A stretch of DNA of 64,000 nucleotides, from assembly GCA_016874755.1 (NCBI GenBank), contig VGTH01000010.1, positions 78,182 to 142,181 of the forward strand, in the 5' to 3' direction. Below, one piece after another: positions 8,209 to 16,262 of the stretch. The stretch is from Deltaproteobacteria bacterium (GTDB lineage: Bacteria; Desulfobacterota; Binatia; UBA9968). A program made the translations under genes and the position numbers. Every line of letters begins with the position of its first letter. The first letter of the stretch is position 1. The notes beneath the pieces are model-generated. The model did no database searches. It was not told the DNA's origin and saw only the letters and a program-made list of their open reading frames with translations.

Positions 8209-8340
8209 GGAGAAATCCTTTTGGTCGATTCCATCGCCCGTGAGGACGAAGACATTCCCTGCTTATGCTGGTGATTGGTACCTGTCAAGGAGATTTTCTG
8301 CGTACTTGAGCATTGCTATTTGCGGTGCCATCATCGCTCA

Positions 8341-9375
8341 GTGATTATTTCTATTTTGCGCAAGGGTTGGCTTCGGTCGCGCGTGCTGACGCTCATCTTT
8401 TTTCTGTTATGTATTGGCTGCGCTGGCCAGGCCCCGGTGGGCGCAGCGGTTCCGCAGCGGCTCGTCGAGTTGGTGCCCACCGACGTCGATGGCACAGACA
8501 GCGAGCGGCGCGACTTTGGCAAAATGCGGTTGTTGAGCGCTTATGAGCTCCGCTCCAAGGATCGCCGCTTCGGCGGATTATCCGGTCTGTCCATCGGCGC
8601 GGACGGCTTTCTATACGCCGTTTCCGACCGGGGCTATTGGCTCTCGGCGCGGATGGTTTTGAATTCCACCGGAAAGTTGGCCGATCTTGTCGATTGGCAA
8701 ATCGAGCCCTTATTGTCTCCCCAAGGAGCAGCCGTGACGGATGCATGGACCGACGCCGAGGCGCTGACTCGAACGGCCGACGGTTCGTTTATCGTTGCCT
8801 TTGAGCAGAGGCACCGGCTGTGGCGCTATCCGGGGCCAGCCAAAGCGTTCGCATCGGCACCCACGACAATCTCGTTGCCAGAGGCGATCTCTCAAGCGCC
8901 GATCAACGGCGGTATGGAATGTCTCGCGGCGTTGCCTGATGATCGTTTGTTGACTCTTACCGAAGAGTTGAAGAATCCGGATGGCAGCTTTGCCGGCTGG
9001 GTCCAGGAAAACGGACGCTTTGAGCGGCTGGCCTATTTCCCTGCGAGCGGGTATCGCGTCGCCGATTGCGCCGCGCTCCGCAATGGCGATCTGATCGTCC
9101 TTGAACGGCGCTTCACGCTGATCACCTTTTGGGGGGCGCGGCTGACCCTGGTGCCCGCGCAGCAGTTGCGCGGTGGAGCGAAACTCAGAGGTGTTGAGCT
9201 ACTCAGGCTGGAATCGCCGCTCTTCGCGGATAATTTTGAGGGGGTTGCTGTGCAGGAAATAAACGACGGCACCGCCGTCTATATGGTCTCGGACGACAAC
9301 TACCATTCGCTGCAGCGCACGCTGATCTATCAATTTCTCCTGCCGAAAACCCATGCTCATGGTCCCCAGCAATAG
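8341..9375 (+). CDS. Phytase-like esterase family (lipo)protein
   Basis: 344 residues from a GTG at 8341; the frame stays open upstream to a TTG at 8275, but only the GTG start gives a compact leader (ILRKGWLRSRVLTLIFFLLC) ending in a lipobox-like LLCIGC. The body fits the esterase-like domain of the phytase superfamily, a beta-propeller: FGGLSGLSIGADGFLYAVSDRGYW, LTRTADGSFIVAFEQRHRLWRYP, GMECLAALPDDRLL and DNFEGVAVQEINDGTAVYMVSDDN are propeller blades with Asp-rich calcium-type loops. Real phosphatase activity is not implied by the fold. It is 18 bases upstream of the LDH2-type gene and divergent from 5962-8208. Start choice is uncertain. Confidence 0.75.
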   Translation: MIISILRKGWLRSRVLTLIFFLLCIGCAGQAPVGAAVPQRLVELVPTDVDGTDSERRDFGKMRLLSAYELRSKDRRFGGLSGLSIGADGFLYAVSDRGYWLSARMVLNSTGKLADLVDWQIEPLLSPQGAAVTDAWTDAEALTRTADGSFIVAFEQRHRLWRYPGPAKAFASAPTTISLPEAISQAPINGGMECLAALPDDRLLTLTEELKNPDGSFAGWVQENGRFERLAYFPASGYRVADCAALRNGDLIVLERRFTLITFWGARLTLVPAQQLRGGAKLRGVELLRLESPLFADNFEGVAVQEINDGTAVYMVSDDNYHSLQRTLIYQFLLPKTHAHGPQQ

Positions 9376-9393
9376 TCGATTTCAGGTAATCCC

Positions 9394-10494
9394 ATGAAAC
9401 AAGAAGCTGCTGAAATTATTTTTAGCGCCGACGCACTACGAGATTTCTCGACCCAAGTCTTCGTGCATTTCGGTGTGCCGCGTGCCGACGCAGAGCTGGC
9501 TGCCGACGTCTTGGCCAGAAGCGATCTACGCGGCATCGACTCCCACGGCGTGGCGCGGCTGCACACCTATTTTGAAATGCTGGAATTGGGACGTATCAAT
9601 CCCAAACCGAAAATCAAAATCATCCGCGAAAAGGCCAGCGTTGCCAGCGTCGACGGCGACAACGGCTTAGGCTTGGTCGTCGGTCCGAAAGCGAACGAGA
9701 TTGCCATGGACAAAGCCGAGCAGCACGGCTCGGGCTGGGTCAGCGTGTCGAATACCAACCATTTCGGCATCGCCGGCTACTATCCTTTGAAAGCCTTGGA
9801 GCGCGACTTAATCGGCTGGGCGATGACCAACACAACGAAACTCGTCGCGCCGCTCTGGGGCGCCGAGAGAATGCTCGGCACAAATCCGCTTGCCATCGCC
9901 TTTCCCGGTTTGAAGGAACCGCCCATCGTCATCGATATGGCCACCAGCGCCGTCGCCTACGGCAAGATCGAAATCGCACTGAGAAAAAATGAACCGGTGC
10001 CCAAAGGTTGGATCGTCGACAAACATGGTGCCGACACGACCGATCCAAAACACATGATCGACGGCGGCGCGCAACTGCCGCTGGGGTCAGAAAGAGAAAT
10101 GGGCGGCCACAAAGGCTACGGCCTGGCATCCATGGTCGACATCCTCTGCTGCGTGTTGAGCGGCGCCAACTGGGGACCCTTTGCGCCGCCGTTTGCGCTG
10201 CGCCAAGAAATCCCCGAGCGCAGCGTCGGCAAAGGCATCGGCCACTTCTTCGGCGCGATGGAGATCGACGGCTTCATCGATAAAGACGAATTCAAACGAC
10301 AGATCGATGACTGGATTCAGGTTTTTAGAAAGACGAAGCCCGCGCCAGGAACAAGCGGCCCGCTCATCCCCGGCGATCCGGAACGAGAAGCCGAAGCGAT
10401 CCGCAGCAAGGAAGGGATACCACTCTTGAAGCCGGTGGTGGATGATTTGCTGGATATTTCGAAGAAGACCGGGGTGCGGTTGGAGATGAAGTGA
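9394..10494 (+). CDS. LDH2/malate dehydrogenase-type NAD(P)-dependent oxidoreductase
   Basis: 366 residues, the usual length of the Ldh2 (malate/L-lactate/ureidoglycolate/sulfolactate dehydrogenase) family. Family hallmarks are RSDLRGIDSHGVARL with the catalytic His, the nucleotide-contact segment VSNTNHFGIAGYY, MLGTNPLAIAFP, IDMATSAVAYGKIE and GGHKGYGLASMVDIL. These enzymes oxidise 2-hydroxy acids to 2-keto acids with NAD(P). Sulfolactate dehydrogenase (ComC-type) belongs here, so the enzyme could feed the sulfopyruvate-decarboxylase-like genes at 3545-4662, but that link is inference. It follows the phytase-like gene closely. Confidence 0.9.
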   Translation: MKQEAAEIIFSADALRDFSTQVFVHFGVPRADAELAADVLARSDLRGIDSHGVARLHTYFEMLELGRINPKPKIKIIREKASVASVDGDNGLGLVVGPKANEIAMDKAEQHGSGWVSVSNTNHFGIAGYYPLKALERDLIGWAMTNTTKLVAPLWGAERMLGTNPLAIAFPGLKEPPIVIDMATSAVAYGKIEIALRKNEPVPKGWIVDKHGADTTDPKHMIDGGAQLPLGSEREMGGHKGYGLASMVDILCCVLSGANWGPFAPPFALRQEIPERSVGKGIGHFFGAMEIDGFIDKDEFKRQIDDWIQVFRKTKPAPGTSGPLIPGDPEREAEAIRSKEGIPLLKPVVDDLLDISKKTGVRLEMK

Positions 10495-10551
10495 GAAAGG
10501 TATTCATCAGAATTTCTCCGGCGTCGGATGGCGAAGTTTCTCCCGATGCAA

Positions 10552-10886
10552 TTGTGCCGCAGTCTGCGGCACAAGTTATTTCGACTTCAAAAGTGCAACC
10601 ACGGTTGCACAATTTCACAGCCAAGGATTTGGTCGAATGTTTCCAAGTAGGCTCACTTGGCAGCATCTTACCTACCCTGGAATGTGGCAGTCACTGACTG
10701 CCACATTTCCTAGCCCGCCGTGCGCCTTGACCCGGTCAAATCACGTAATCGCAAATCGCCTGCGGATTCTAAACGCTTGTGTCCCGCCTCGCGTTTACGC
10801 ATCTGGCAGCATTGATCGCAGTCGAGGAGAAAGTGCGGACACCGTCCGCACAATTCGGAAGGGCCATCGAAAAGTTGTTCAACAAC
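10552..10886. repeat. Cluster of six short palindromes
   Basis: In the 635-base gap 10495-11129, dyads occur at 10552-10574 (arms TTGTGCCGCAG, 1-base centre), 10593-10610 (GTGCAACC, 2-base centre), 10643-10660 (CCAAGT, 6-base loop), 10681-10707 (AATGTGGCAGTCA, 1-base centre), 10833-10851 (GTGCGGAC, 3-base centre) and 10874-10886 (GTTGTT, 1-base centre). Arm sequences differ but several begin GTG and end CAC. One frame through part of it reads peptides such as VPQSAAQ and VRTPSAQF. From 10887 to 11129 I see no gene or clear signal. Confidence 0.7.
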
Positions 10887-11129
10887 CTCTCGTGCAACGG
10901 CGGAAAAATCTCGCGGCGGCGGGTTGAGACTATAAAGTCAGGACTTAAAAAATTAACCCTTCGCTGACCCTAGTCCGTAACCAACAACCAGCGTTCCGCG
11001 TAGTCAACTCCGTAAGTACGTCCCGGTTGGGGTTCCCCTCGGGAGAGGCGACTCCTTTTCCGTAGTCTAAGCAAGATTACAAGGCTGGATCTCAGCTGCC
11101 TCACGCAAGCGTCTCTTCACCCAGCTCTC

Positions 11130-12158
11130 TTACCGCGGTGGAAGCGCGTCCGGGCCGGCGATTTTTTGAAACAGCTCCGCAATCTCGCGCTCCCGCGGCA
11201 ACTCCCTGATGGCCGTTTCCATTCCCTCAGGTAGAAGCGGTGCAGCGTCGTCACCCGTTAGCTTCTTGTACTCCTTGTGGAACTCCGGATCTCGAAGTGT
11301 CTTGCGAAACGCCTCCCGCAAAGTCTCCGCCCTCTCCTGGGGTGTGCCCGGCGGGAGAATGTACGGTGTGCCTACCAGGCGAAAGGCGCGAAACATTGCC
11401 AGTGCTTTGCTCTCCTTGTCGCTCCGGGCAAATCTCTCGACCTCTGGCAGCGACGCGAAGCGGGGGTGGGGGTGCTTATCCCCCTTGGGAATTTCGAGAA
11501 TGGCGTGGACGTGAACCTGGCCCTTGGTCAGTAGCTCGGCATTTCGCTGCAGCACCGTATCGGCGATGTTAGCGCGCGAGTCAATCTCTCCGCGCTGCAG
11601 ATTCACGTCGAGTTCTACTCCGGAGCAGCCGGTCACGAATCGTGGGTCCTTGAGCCCGATGAGCCAGGCAAAGAACCGACCGGTTATGTAAACGAAATGG
11701 CCTACTGCGTGGGCGCGCAGTTTCTCTATTGAGTTGAGGCCAAGTTCGCCGCGGGTCACGAAAACGTAATGGCTTGAGGCGTTGGAGGCGCCCAAGTAGA
11801 TGAACTTGTCGAGATCGTACTGCACCCCAGTCTGCCCCAGGACGGCACTAGTGACGATGCCTCCCACGTTGGCGACGGTGAGACCGTCCGGGCGGGCCGA
11901 AGCGAAAAGATAGTTGCCCGCTTTGCGCCCGCCGGCCCCTGGCATGTACTCCAACAAGATGTTCGGGTTGCCGGGAATGTGCTTGCGCAAAAAGGGGACT
12001 ACCGCCTTGACGCGCATGTCCCCCGTTCCTCCAGCTTCCCCGCCTTGGATCAGAGTGATCGTTTTACCTTGGTAGAAAGGTGCCTGGCCACGGACGTCGC
12101 GGCCAAGCAAAAGAGTCAGAAGAATGCCTCCCACAAGCAGACAGGTTTTGAATTTCAT
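11130..12158 (-). CDS. TctC-type tripartite tricarboxylate transporter binding protein
   Basis: 342 residues. Signal peptide MKFKTCLLVGGILLTLLLG, cleavage near VRGQ; AGGGCAA precedes the ATG. Homologous along its length to the protein at 4872-5987 (shared MPGAGG, VQYDLDKFIYLG, IPKGDKH, YILPPGT, LLPEG). Relative to that paralogue it lacks about eight residues: KLRAHSGLRIGAQTVGH there is KLRAHAVGH here, a loop that lies in the ligand cleft of Bug proteins. The deletion is in frame and the rest is intact, so the protein may still fold with altered ligand contacts. It is isolated from any permease; the only TctA/TctB in the window is at 46977-48989. Confidence 0.88.
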   Translation of the reverse strand: MKFKTCLLVGGILLTLLLGRDVRGQAPFYQGKTITLIQGGEAGGTGDMRVKAVVPFLRKHIPGNPNILLEYMPGAGGRKAGNYLFASARPDGLTVANVGGIVTSAVLGQTGVQYDLDKFIYLGASNASSHYVFVTRGELGLNSIEKLRAHAVGHFVYITGRFFAWLIGLKDPRFVTGCSGVELDVNLQRGEIDSRANIADTVLQRNAELLTKGQVHVHAILEIPKGDKHPHPRFASLPEVERFARSDKESKALAMFRAFRLVGTPYILPPGTPQERAETLREAFRKTLRDPEFHKEYKKLTGDDAAPLLPEGMETAIRELPREREIAELFQKIAGPDALPPR

Positions 12159-12446
12159 TTGCCCTCCCGCAGGATGCGCTGAGTTCTATTCTTCGAACCT
12201 TCTCTTTGTCAAACTCCACGAAGAGATCAGAACGCCTTCTGCCCGCGAAAACGAGCGACGGTTTTTTCCCAGATCATGCACGCACGGGATTTCCTCATCA
12301 CCGAAACGATTGGAATGAGCGTAGCGATGGAACTACTGGAACCGCTTGTGCCAGAAATGGCGCCAGGCTTTAATTGTTTGCTTGTTGGATAGGAGGCGAC
12401 ACGAATATCAAATAAGCAAAGCCTGGCATGTACTCCGCGGTACAAA
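12159..12446. other. Gap without a supported gene
   Basis: Between the TctC gene start and the terminator at 12450. Short open frames exist on both strands, including a 38-codon one on the plus strand from about 12276 (MHARDFLITETIG), but none has a ribosome site, recognisable domain or neighbour that supports it. The promoter of the TctC gene should lie near 12180-12260; I see no clear consensus. Confidence 0.4.
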
Positions 12447-12449
12447 AAA

Positions 12450-12483
12450 AGAAAGCCCCAGGATTCCGGGGCTTTCTTTTTTT
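12450..12483 (-). terminator. Bidirectional Rho-independent terminator
   Basis: A stem AAGAAAGCCCC / GGGGCTTTCTT with an 8-base loop is flanked by T-runs on both strands (TTTTTTT after it on plus; AAAAAAA before it, read as T-run on minus). It lies 18 bases after the stop of the DUF35 gene at 12501, so it should end the thiolase-DUF35 transcript. No converging plus-strand gene is apparent. Confidence 0.85.
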
Positions 12484-12500
12484 ACGCTGCTCACGGGCTA

Positions 12501-12932
12501 TTACTTCTGAATCGGGCGGAACTTCGGTAGGCTGATCTCGGGCGTGACGTCGTCCCAGGCGACTTCAACGCGCATGCCGATCTTGACTTCTTTCGGATCG
12601 ATGCCGACCACGTTGGTGTGCATGCGCACGCCCTCGTCCAGCTCGACGATGGCGAGCACGTAGGGCACGTCGCCGGCGAACGACGGGTGGGCCGGCTGGT
12701 AGGAGATCGAGCAAGCGTAGATCCAACCCTTCCCGGTAGACTCGACCCACTCCAGCGTGCCGACACCGAAACACTCAGGCCCAGGGCAGATGTCGCGCGG
12801 GTAGAACACGCGCGTCCCACATGCGCTGCAGCGTTGGTAGGTGAGGCGATGCTCCTTGGCGGCATTCCAGAATGGCTGGCTGACATGGGATGGTGTAGGA
12901 AGAGGCTTTTTGTATTCGCTCGTAGTGGCCAT
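12501..12932 (-). CDS. DUF35 OB-fold protein with zinc ribbon, thiolase partner
   Basis: 143 residues. An N-terminal helix is followed by a rubredoxin-like zinc ribbon with Cys35, Cys38, Cys49 and Cys54 (RCSACGTRVFYPRDICPGPEC), then an OB-fold with GWIYACSISYQPAHPSF and YVLAIVELDEG. Proteins of this class pair with thiolase-like enzymes, either channeling acyl-CoA in synthases or forming retro-aldolases such as the ChsH2 DUF35-Ltp2 complex of steroid side-chain degradation. It is encoded 57 bases downstream of the thiolase gene on the same strand, so the two likely form a complex. Confidence 0.9.
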   Translation of the reverse strand: MATTSEYKKPLPTPSHVSQPFWNAAKEHRLTYQRCSACGTRVFYPRDICPGPECFGVGTLEWVESTGKGWIYACSISYQPAHPSFAGDVPYVLAIVELDEGVRMHTNVVGIDPKEVKIGMRVEVAWDDVTPEISLPKFRPIQK

Positions 12933-12989
12933 CTCGGTGACTCCTTGGTTAGGGGCTTTTCAGGTTTACGGACGCTTCGCCAGCGGGCA

Positions 12990-14180
12990 CTACAGTGCCG
13001 CGTCGCTCGCGAGCAATAGCGCCGACTGCTGGGAGAAGGTGCCGCCGGAGCCGGTCACGTAGATCAAATCGGTGGGACCCGGCACCTGGTGCGCGCCGGC
13101 GTCGCGACGGATCTGGCGCACCGCCTCGGTGACTTGGGCACAACCCCCCGCGGTTGACGCCTGGCCATAGGAAAGCTGACCGCCGTGCGTGTTCAGTGGC
13201 TTATCGCCTTTAAAGGTCAAATCATGCTCCTGCACCCAGTCGGCAGCGGTGCCCTTCGGGCAGAAGCCGGACTCTTCCAGCTCACACATCACGGTGATGG
13301 TGAATGAGTCGTAAATCTCCATGACCTGGACATCGGACGGGCCGTAGCCCGCCATGGCGAACGCTCTGCGCGCGGCCCGGCCCACTGGAGAAATGGTGAT
13401 CTCACCGACGTGCGTCAAGTTGCCGCGCGACACGCCGTTGGCGCCGCCGAGCACGTAGGCTGGCTTATGGCGCATACCGCGCGCGATGTCCGCCCGGGTC
13501 ACGACGAACGCGCACGCCCCGGCGCAGGGCATGACGCATTCCAAGAGATGCAGCGGATCGGCGACGATGCGCGACTTAATCACGTCATCGACGGTGATCG
13601 GAGTGTCGTGCCAGATGGCCATCGGATTGTGGTTGGCGTTGTAGCGCAGGTCGACGCTGATCTTGGCGCGCTTCTCGACGGTAGCGCCGTACAGCTTCTC
13701 GTAGCGCTTGGCGATCATGGCGTACCAGCCATTGGCCCCCACGGTTGGGCCGAAGGGTACGGCGAACTCAGAGGTAGCCGTGTCGGTGCCACCTGGCCCG
13801 GCTGGGCGTCGCGGCCGCGAGCCGTCGATCGCCGCACTCATGCCGCAGAGCACATAGTCACACAAGCCGGCGTTGATGTAGGCCGCCGCCTGCAGCGCCA
13901 TCGTGACGCCCGCCGCGCCTTGGGCATCGCAGCCGGTGGCGAAGGTTGGGAAGATGCCCATGTATTCGGCCATCTTTGTGTTGTAGCCGCTGCCGGTGGG
14001 CGTCATGCCCTCTTCCAGGATCATCCCGTCGATGTCGGCTTTCATCAGCCCAGCATCTTGAATCGCCAGATACGCCGCCTCGGCCAGCAAGCTCATCGCA
14101 TCGCGGCCCGGCCGCGTGCGCTCTGGCTTTAGCTCACCAATTCCGACGATCGCGGCCGCGCCGCGCATGTTGTCGCTCAT
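12990..14180 (-). CDS. Thiolase / SCP2-type lipid-transfer thiolase-like protein
   Basis: 396 residues, typical thiolase length. It starts with IVGIGELKPERTRPGRD, carries a candidate nucleophile Cys84 in FATGCDAQGAAGVTMAL, and ends with THGGQLSYGQASTAGGCAQV and a VTGSGGTFSQQ tail. The C-terminal Cys-containing GHP block of degradative thiolases is not obvious, placing it with SCP2/Ltp2-like or acyl-transferase variants. Adjacent DUF35 partner. Likely acts in breakdown or condensation of an acyl-CoA; whether it cleaves by thiolysis or retro-aldol reaction is open. Candidate SD AGGAGCGG lies before the ATG. Confidence 0.88.
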   Translation of the reverse strand: MSDNMRGAAAIVGIGELKPERTRPGRDAMSLLAEAAYLAIQDAGLMKADIDGMILEEGMTPTGSGYNTKMAEYMGIFPTFATGCDAQGAAGVTMALQAAAYINAGLCDYVLCGMSAAIDGSRPRRPAGPGGTDTATSEFAVPFGPTVGANGWYAMIAKRYEKLYGATVEKRAKISVDLRYNANHNPMAIWHDTPITVDDVIKSRIVADPLHLLECVMPCAGACAFVVTRADIARGMRHKPAYVLGGANGVSRGNLTHVGEITISPVGRAARRAFAMAGYGPSDVQVMEIYDSFTITVMCELEESGFCPKGTAADWVQEHDLTFKGDKPLNTHGGQLSYGQASTAGGCAQVTEAVRQIRRDAGAHQVPGPTDLIYVTGSGGTFSQQSALLLASDAAL

Positions 14181-14601
14181 ATCCGCTCCTCAGCTCGTAA
14201 GAAGATAATTTGCCGGCTCTTTGCGCCAGCGTCGGCATTCTTTCATTGCCTGTTCGCGGTAGTCAAGGGAAAAAAGGGTCGATAAGGTGGTCGCAGACGC
14301 TGCTACGGGTGCGCTCTCGCCCGCGCGATCGCCACGGCGGAGTCGGCAGGGTTTGCCGAGCCGCACCGCGCCACATATTGATCTGTTCGCACCAGCACGA
14401 GTCGCGATTCATAGCCCTGCGTTCGTCCTCGTAGCCATCGCGAACCACCGAGAGAGACACCTGCTGCGAGTGGCCGCGGACTCAAGAGCCCGCACATCCG
14501 CAGCATCGGCGCCGAGAGGGATTGAAGGAAAGGGGCTGGGAAATGGATGGCAGGCCGTGTTGACGCATGTTCGCAATAATACGCACATAGGTTCAAAGGT
14601 T
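14181..14601. other. 420-base gap, no gene recognised
   Basis: Overlapping open frames on both strands (for example 14287-14643 plus and 14303-14596 minus) have arginine-rich, low-quality translations with no domain or ribosome site. Promoters for the thiolase operon (minus) and the HigBA relic (plus) should lie here, but I cannot assign boxes. Confidence 0.4.
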
Positions 14602-14738
14602 ATGCCGGAAACGCCTGTCGTTTTCTATCAAGACGATTGGTAAAGGAAAGCGAAGTCCCAAAGCGCGACATCGAGCTCGCGATCCAAAGAAAAGGGCAGT
14701 TCGAACGCAATCCCGAACGACATACATTCAAGGAGTAA
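14602..14738 (+). pseudogene. Relic HigB/RelE-type toxin, internally deleted and frameshifted
   Basis: Two pieces of one toxin are juxtaposed. ATG at 14602 opens MPETPVVFYQDDW then TAA at 14641; this is a typical N-terminus of HigB-like (Gp49/PF05973) toxins. In another frame from about 14643 comes KESEVPKRDIELAIQRKGQF followed by ERNPERHTFKE and a stop at 14736-14738, the typical C-terminus of the same family. The central part, normally some 60-80 residues with the catalytic Arg/Lys residues, is missing. AAGGAG near its end serves as the ribosome site of the antitoxin. Family assignment rests on recalled terminal motifs. Confidence 0.75.
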
Positions 14739-14743
14739 AAGTC

Positions 14744-15076
14744 ATGGCACAAGCAAAAAGACACGAAACCATAGACGCGGTCGATATTCTTTACCGTCGC
14801 TATTACGCGGGCAAACCGCACCGTCTCGCCGATCTGGAAAAAGCACGCGCGGAGGATCAGGTCGCTCGCAAGTTGACAGCTCTAAGAATTGCCCATGGCT
14901 TGACTCAACGTCAACTGGTAAAGCTGATCGGCACCAGCGCATGGGTGATCTGCCGCCTCGAAGACGCAAATTATGAAGGGCACTCGCTAGCGATGCTGAA
15001 CCGCATTGCGGCCGCGCTGAAGCAGCGCGTTGAAATGCGTTTTGTGCCGGCGCAGCGACGGCGGAAATCGGCGTGA
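14744..15076 (+). CDS. higA: HigA-family XRE antitoxin (orphan)
   Basis: 110 residues. An N-terminal segment (DAVDILYRRYYAGKPHRLADLE) precedes an XRE helix-turn-helix at about 47-100 (RKLTALRIAHGLTQRQLVKLIGTSAWVICRLEDANYEGHS, given here as family layout), with LTQRQLVKLIGTS the recognition region. Antitoxins of this type are encoded just downstream of a RelE/HigB toxin, neutralise it and repress the operon. Here the toxin is a relic, so the antitoxin is an orphan that may persist as a regulator or as protection against related toxins. AAGGAG 8 bases before the ATG supports the start. Confidence 0.88.
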   Translation: MAQAKRHETIDAVDILYRRYYAGKPHRLADLEKARAEDQVARKLTALRIAHGLTQRQLVKLIGTSAWVICRLEDANYEGHSLAMLNRIAAALKQRVEMRFVPAQRRRKSA

Positions 15077-15285
15077 GGCTCTACCCTCTGCCACTTGTGT
15101 TTCCTTAAAGCGCTACGCTTGCCTGCTGGATTCGTTCGCGTCAAGAAACGTTTTGATCAAACAACCAAAGTTCCGCAGAGTTAGTCAACTCCGTCAAGTC
15201 CAAAGAACCAGAAGCGCAAACGAAAGAAGCTGCGCAATGCCGATCCGGATTGCGGGCGGTTAAGGGGTGCTCAATGGGCAGCCGC

Positions 15286-16092
15286 TCACGAAAAATACCG
15301 GTACACCAGTCGCCCCGGATGGGTGATCGCCAGCCAGAGCGCGCGCATCTTTCCGGCGATGCCACAGCGTGGCGTGAATAGGTCTTTCAGCATCAAACCC
15401 AATGGGATTTTGTGCTTGGGAAATTTCTCGGCGCCGATGTTGCGCACACCGTATTTTTCTTTGCCTTCTTTCAACACATAGATGACGCTGCCGCCGCCGG
15501 CTTCCTTGTCACCGTAGGTATAGCCGCCCACCGCTTGGGCTTGTTTAGCAGCTTTGTCGGCGATTTCTTCCGTGAGGCCGAAAGCGAGGGCGTCGGCAGG
15601 GCAGGCTTGCACGCAAAACGGCTGCTTATCTTCGCTGATGCGGTCGCTGCACATGGTGCACTTGCTGGCTTTGCCGGTGATGTCGTTTTTGGCGATCACT
15701 TCCCAGGGGCAGGCGTGAATGCAGTATTCGCAGCCGATGCAGACATCCTTGTTGATGACCACGGGGCCTTCTTCGTATTTCGTGATCGCTTCCACCGGGC
15801 AGACCGCGGCGCAGGCGGCGAAGTTGCAGTGCATGCAGCTATTTCTCGCCCAGATCGGCGCCATGCCTTCGAGCACTGGTGGCTCCATGGTGATCCAGTT
15901 GGTGCTCGACAATTCGTACAGACTGGTGCGCTCGTGCTCGTTCCAGTCCTTGCAGGCCTGCACGCAGTGGCGGCAGCCGATGCATTTAGTCGCGTCGAAG
16001 AGAATGCTGCGCGGTTTGCCGTCGAGCAGACGGCCGGTGGGCACGAGGTTGCCGTATTCTTGAGTCAAAGTTTCCGTCGGTTTGGTCGCCAT
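15286..16092 (-). CDS. Four-cluster 4Fe-4S electron-transfer protein (HybA/FdnH-like)
   Basis: 268 residues with sixteen cysteines in four ferredoxin motifs: CIGCRHCVQAC, CMHCNFAACAAVCP, CIGCEYCIHACP and CTMC plus CVQACP. This is the arrangement of the beta subunits of formate dehydrogenase-N, DmsB and Hmc/AOR-linked proteins that carry electrons between a molybdenum or tungsten catalytic subunit and a partner. No Tat signal and no membrane anchor (the C-terminus LWLAITHPGRLVYRYFS is weakly hydrophobic), so it is probably cytosolic. The AOR gene at 17050-18951 lies nearby on the same strand and is the likely catalytic partner. Confidence 0.9.
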   Translation of the reverse strand: MATKPTETLTQEYGNLVPTGRLLDGKPRSILFDATKCIGCRHCVQACKDWNEHERTSLYELSSTNWITMEPPVLEGMAPIWARNSCMHCNFAACAAVCPVEAITKYEEGPVVINKDVCIGCEYCIHACPWEVIAKNDITGKASKCTMCSDRISEDKQPFCVQACPADALAFGLTEEIADKAAKQAQAVGGYTYGDKEAGGGSVIYVLKEGKEKYGVRNIGAEKFPKHKIPLGLMLKDLFTPRCGIAGKMRALWLAITHPGRLVYRYFS

Positions 16093-16132
16093 GCGGGTCC
16101 TTTCCGATCTACGTTCAGCGTGGATGTACCAC

Positions 16133-16176
16133 TGTGAATTGAAAATTAAAAATGGAAAGTTGAAAATTTCGGACCG
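16133..16176. repeat. Heptad repeat arm, TTGAAAA type, ending TTTCGGA
   Basis: Consecutive 7-base units TTGAAAA, TTAAAAA, TGGAAAG, TTGAAAA run into TTTCGGA at about 16138-16172. A matching inverted arm is not evident, so this may be a half element. It lies upstream of the ferredoxin gene and opposite the start region of 16263-16991. Confidence 0.65.
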
Positions 16177-16262
16177 GTTCTGGTTTGCCGCGCTTGTGTT
16201 TTCTAGGCGATATTGAATAGCATGAATCTGCCCGGATTTGAGAATTCGGAAGGAGAACGGTT

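Noticed and set aside
10552..10886. CRISPR array
   Set aside because: The dyads differ in sequence and spacing, and there are no identical direct repeats with uniform spacers.
14303..14596. Minus-strand open frame of 97 codons
   Set aside because: Arginine- and leucine-rich translation with no domain, no ribosome site, and it lies opposite another equally poor frame.
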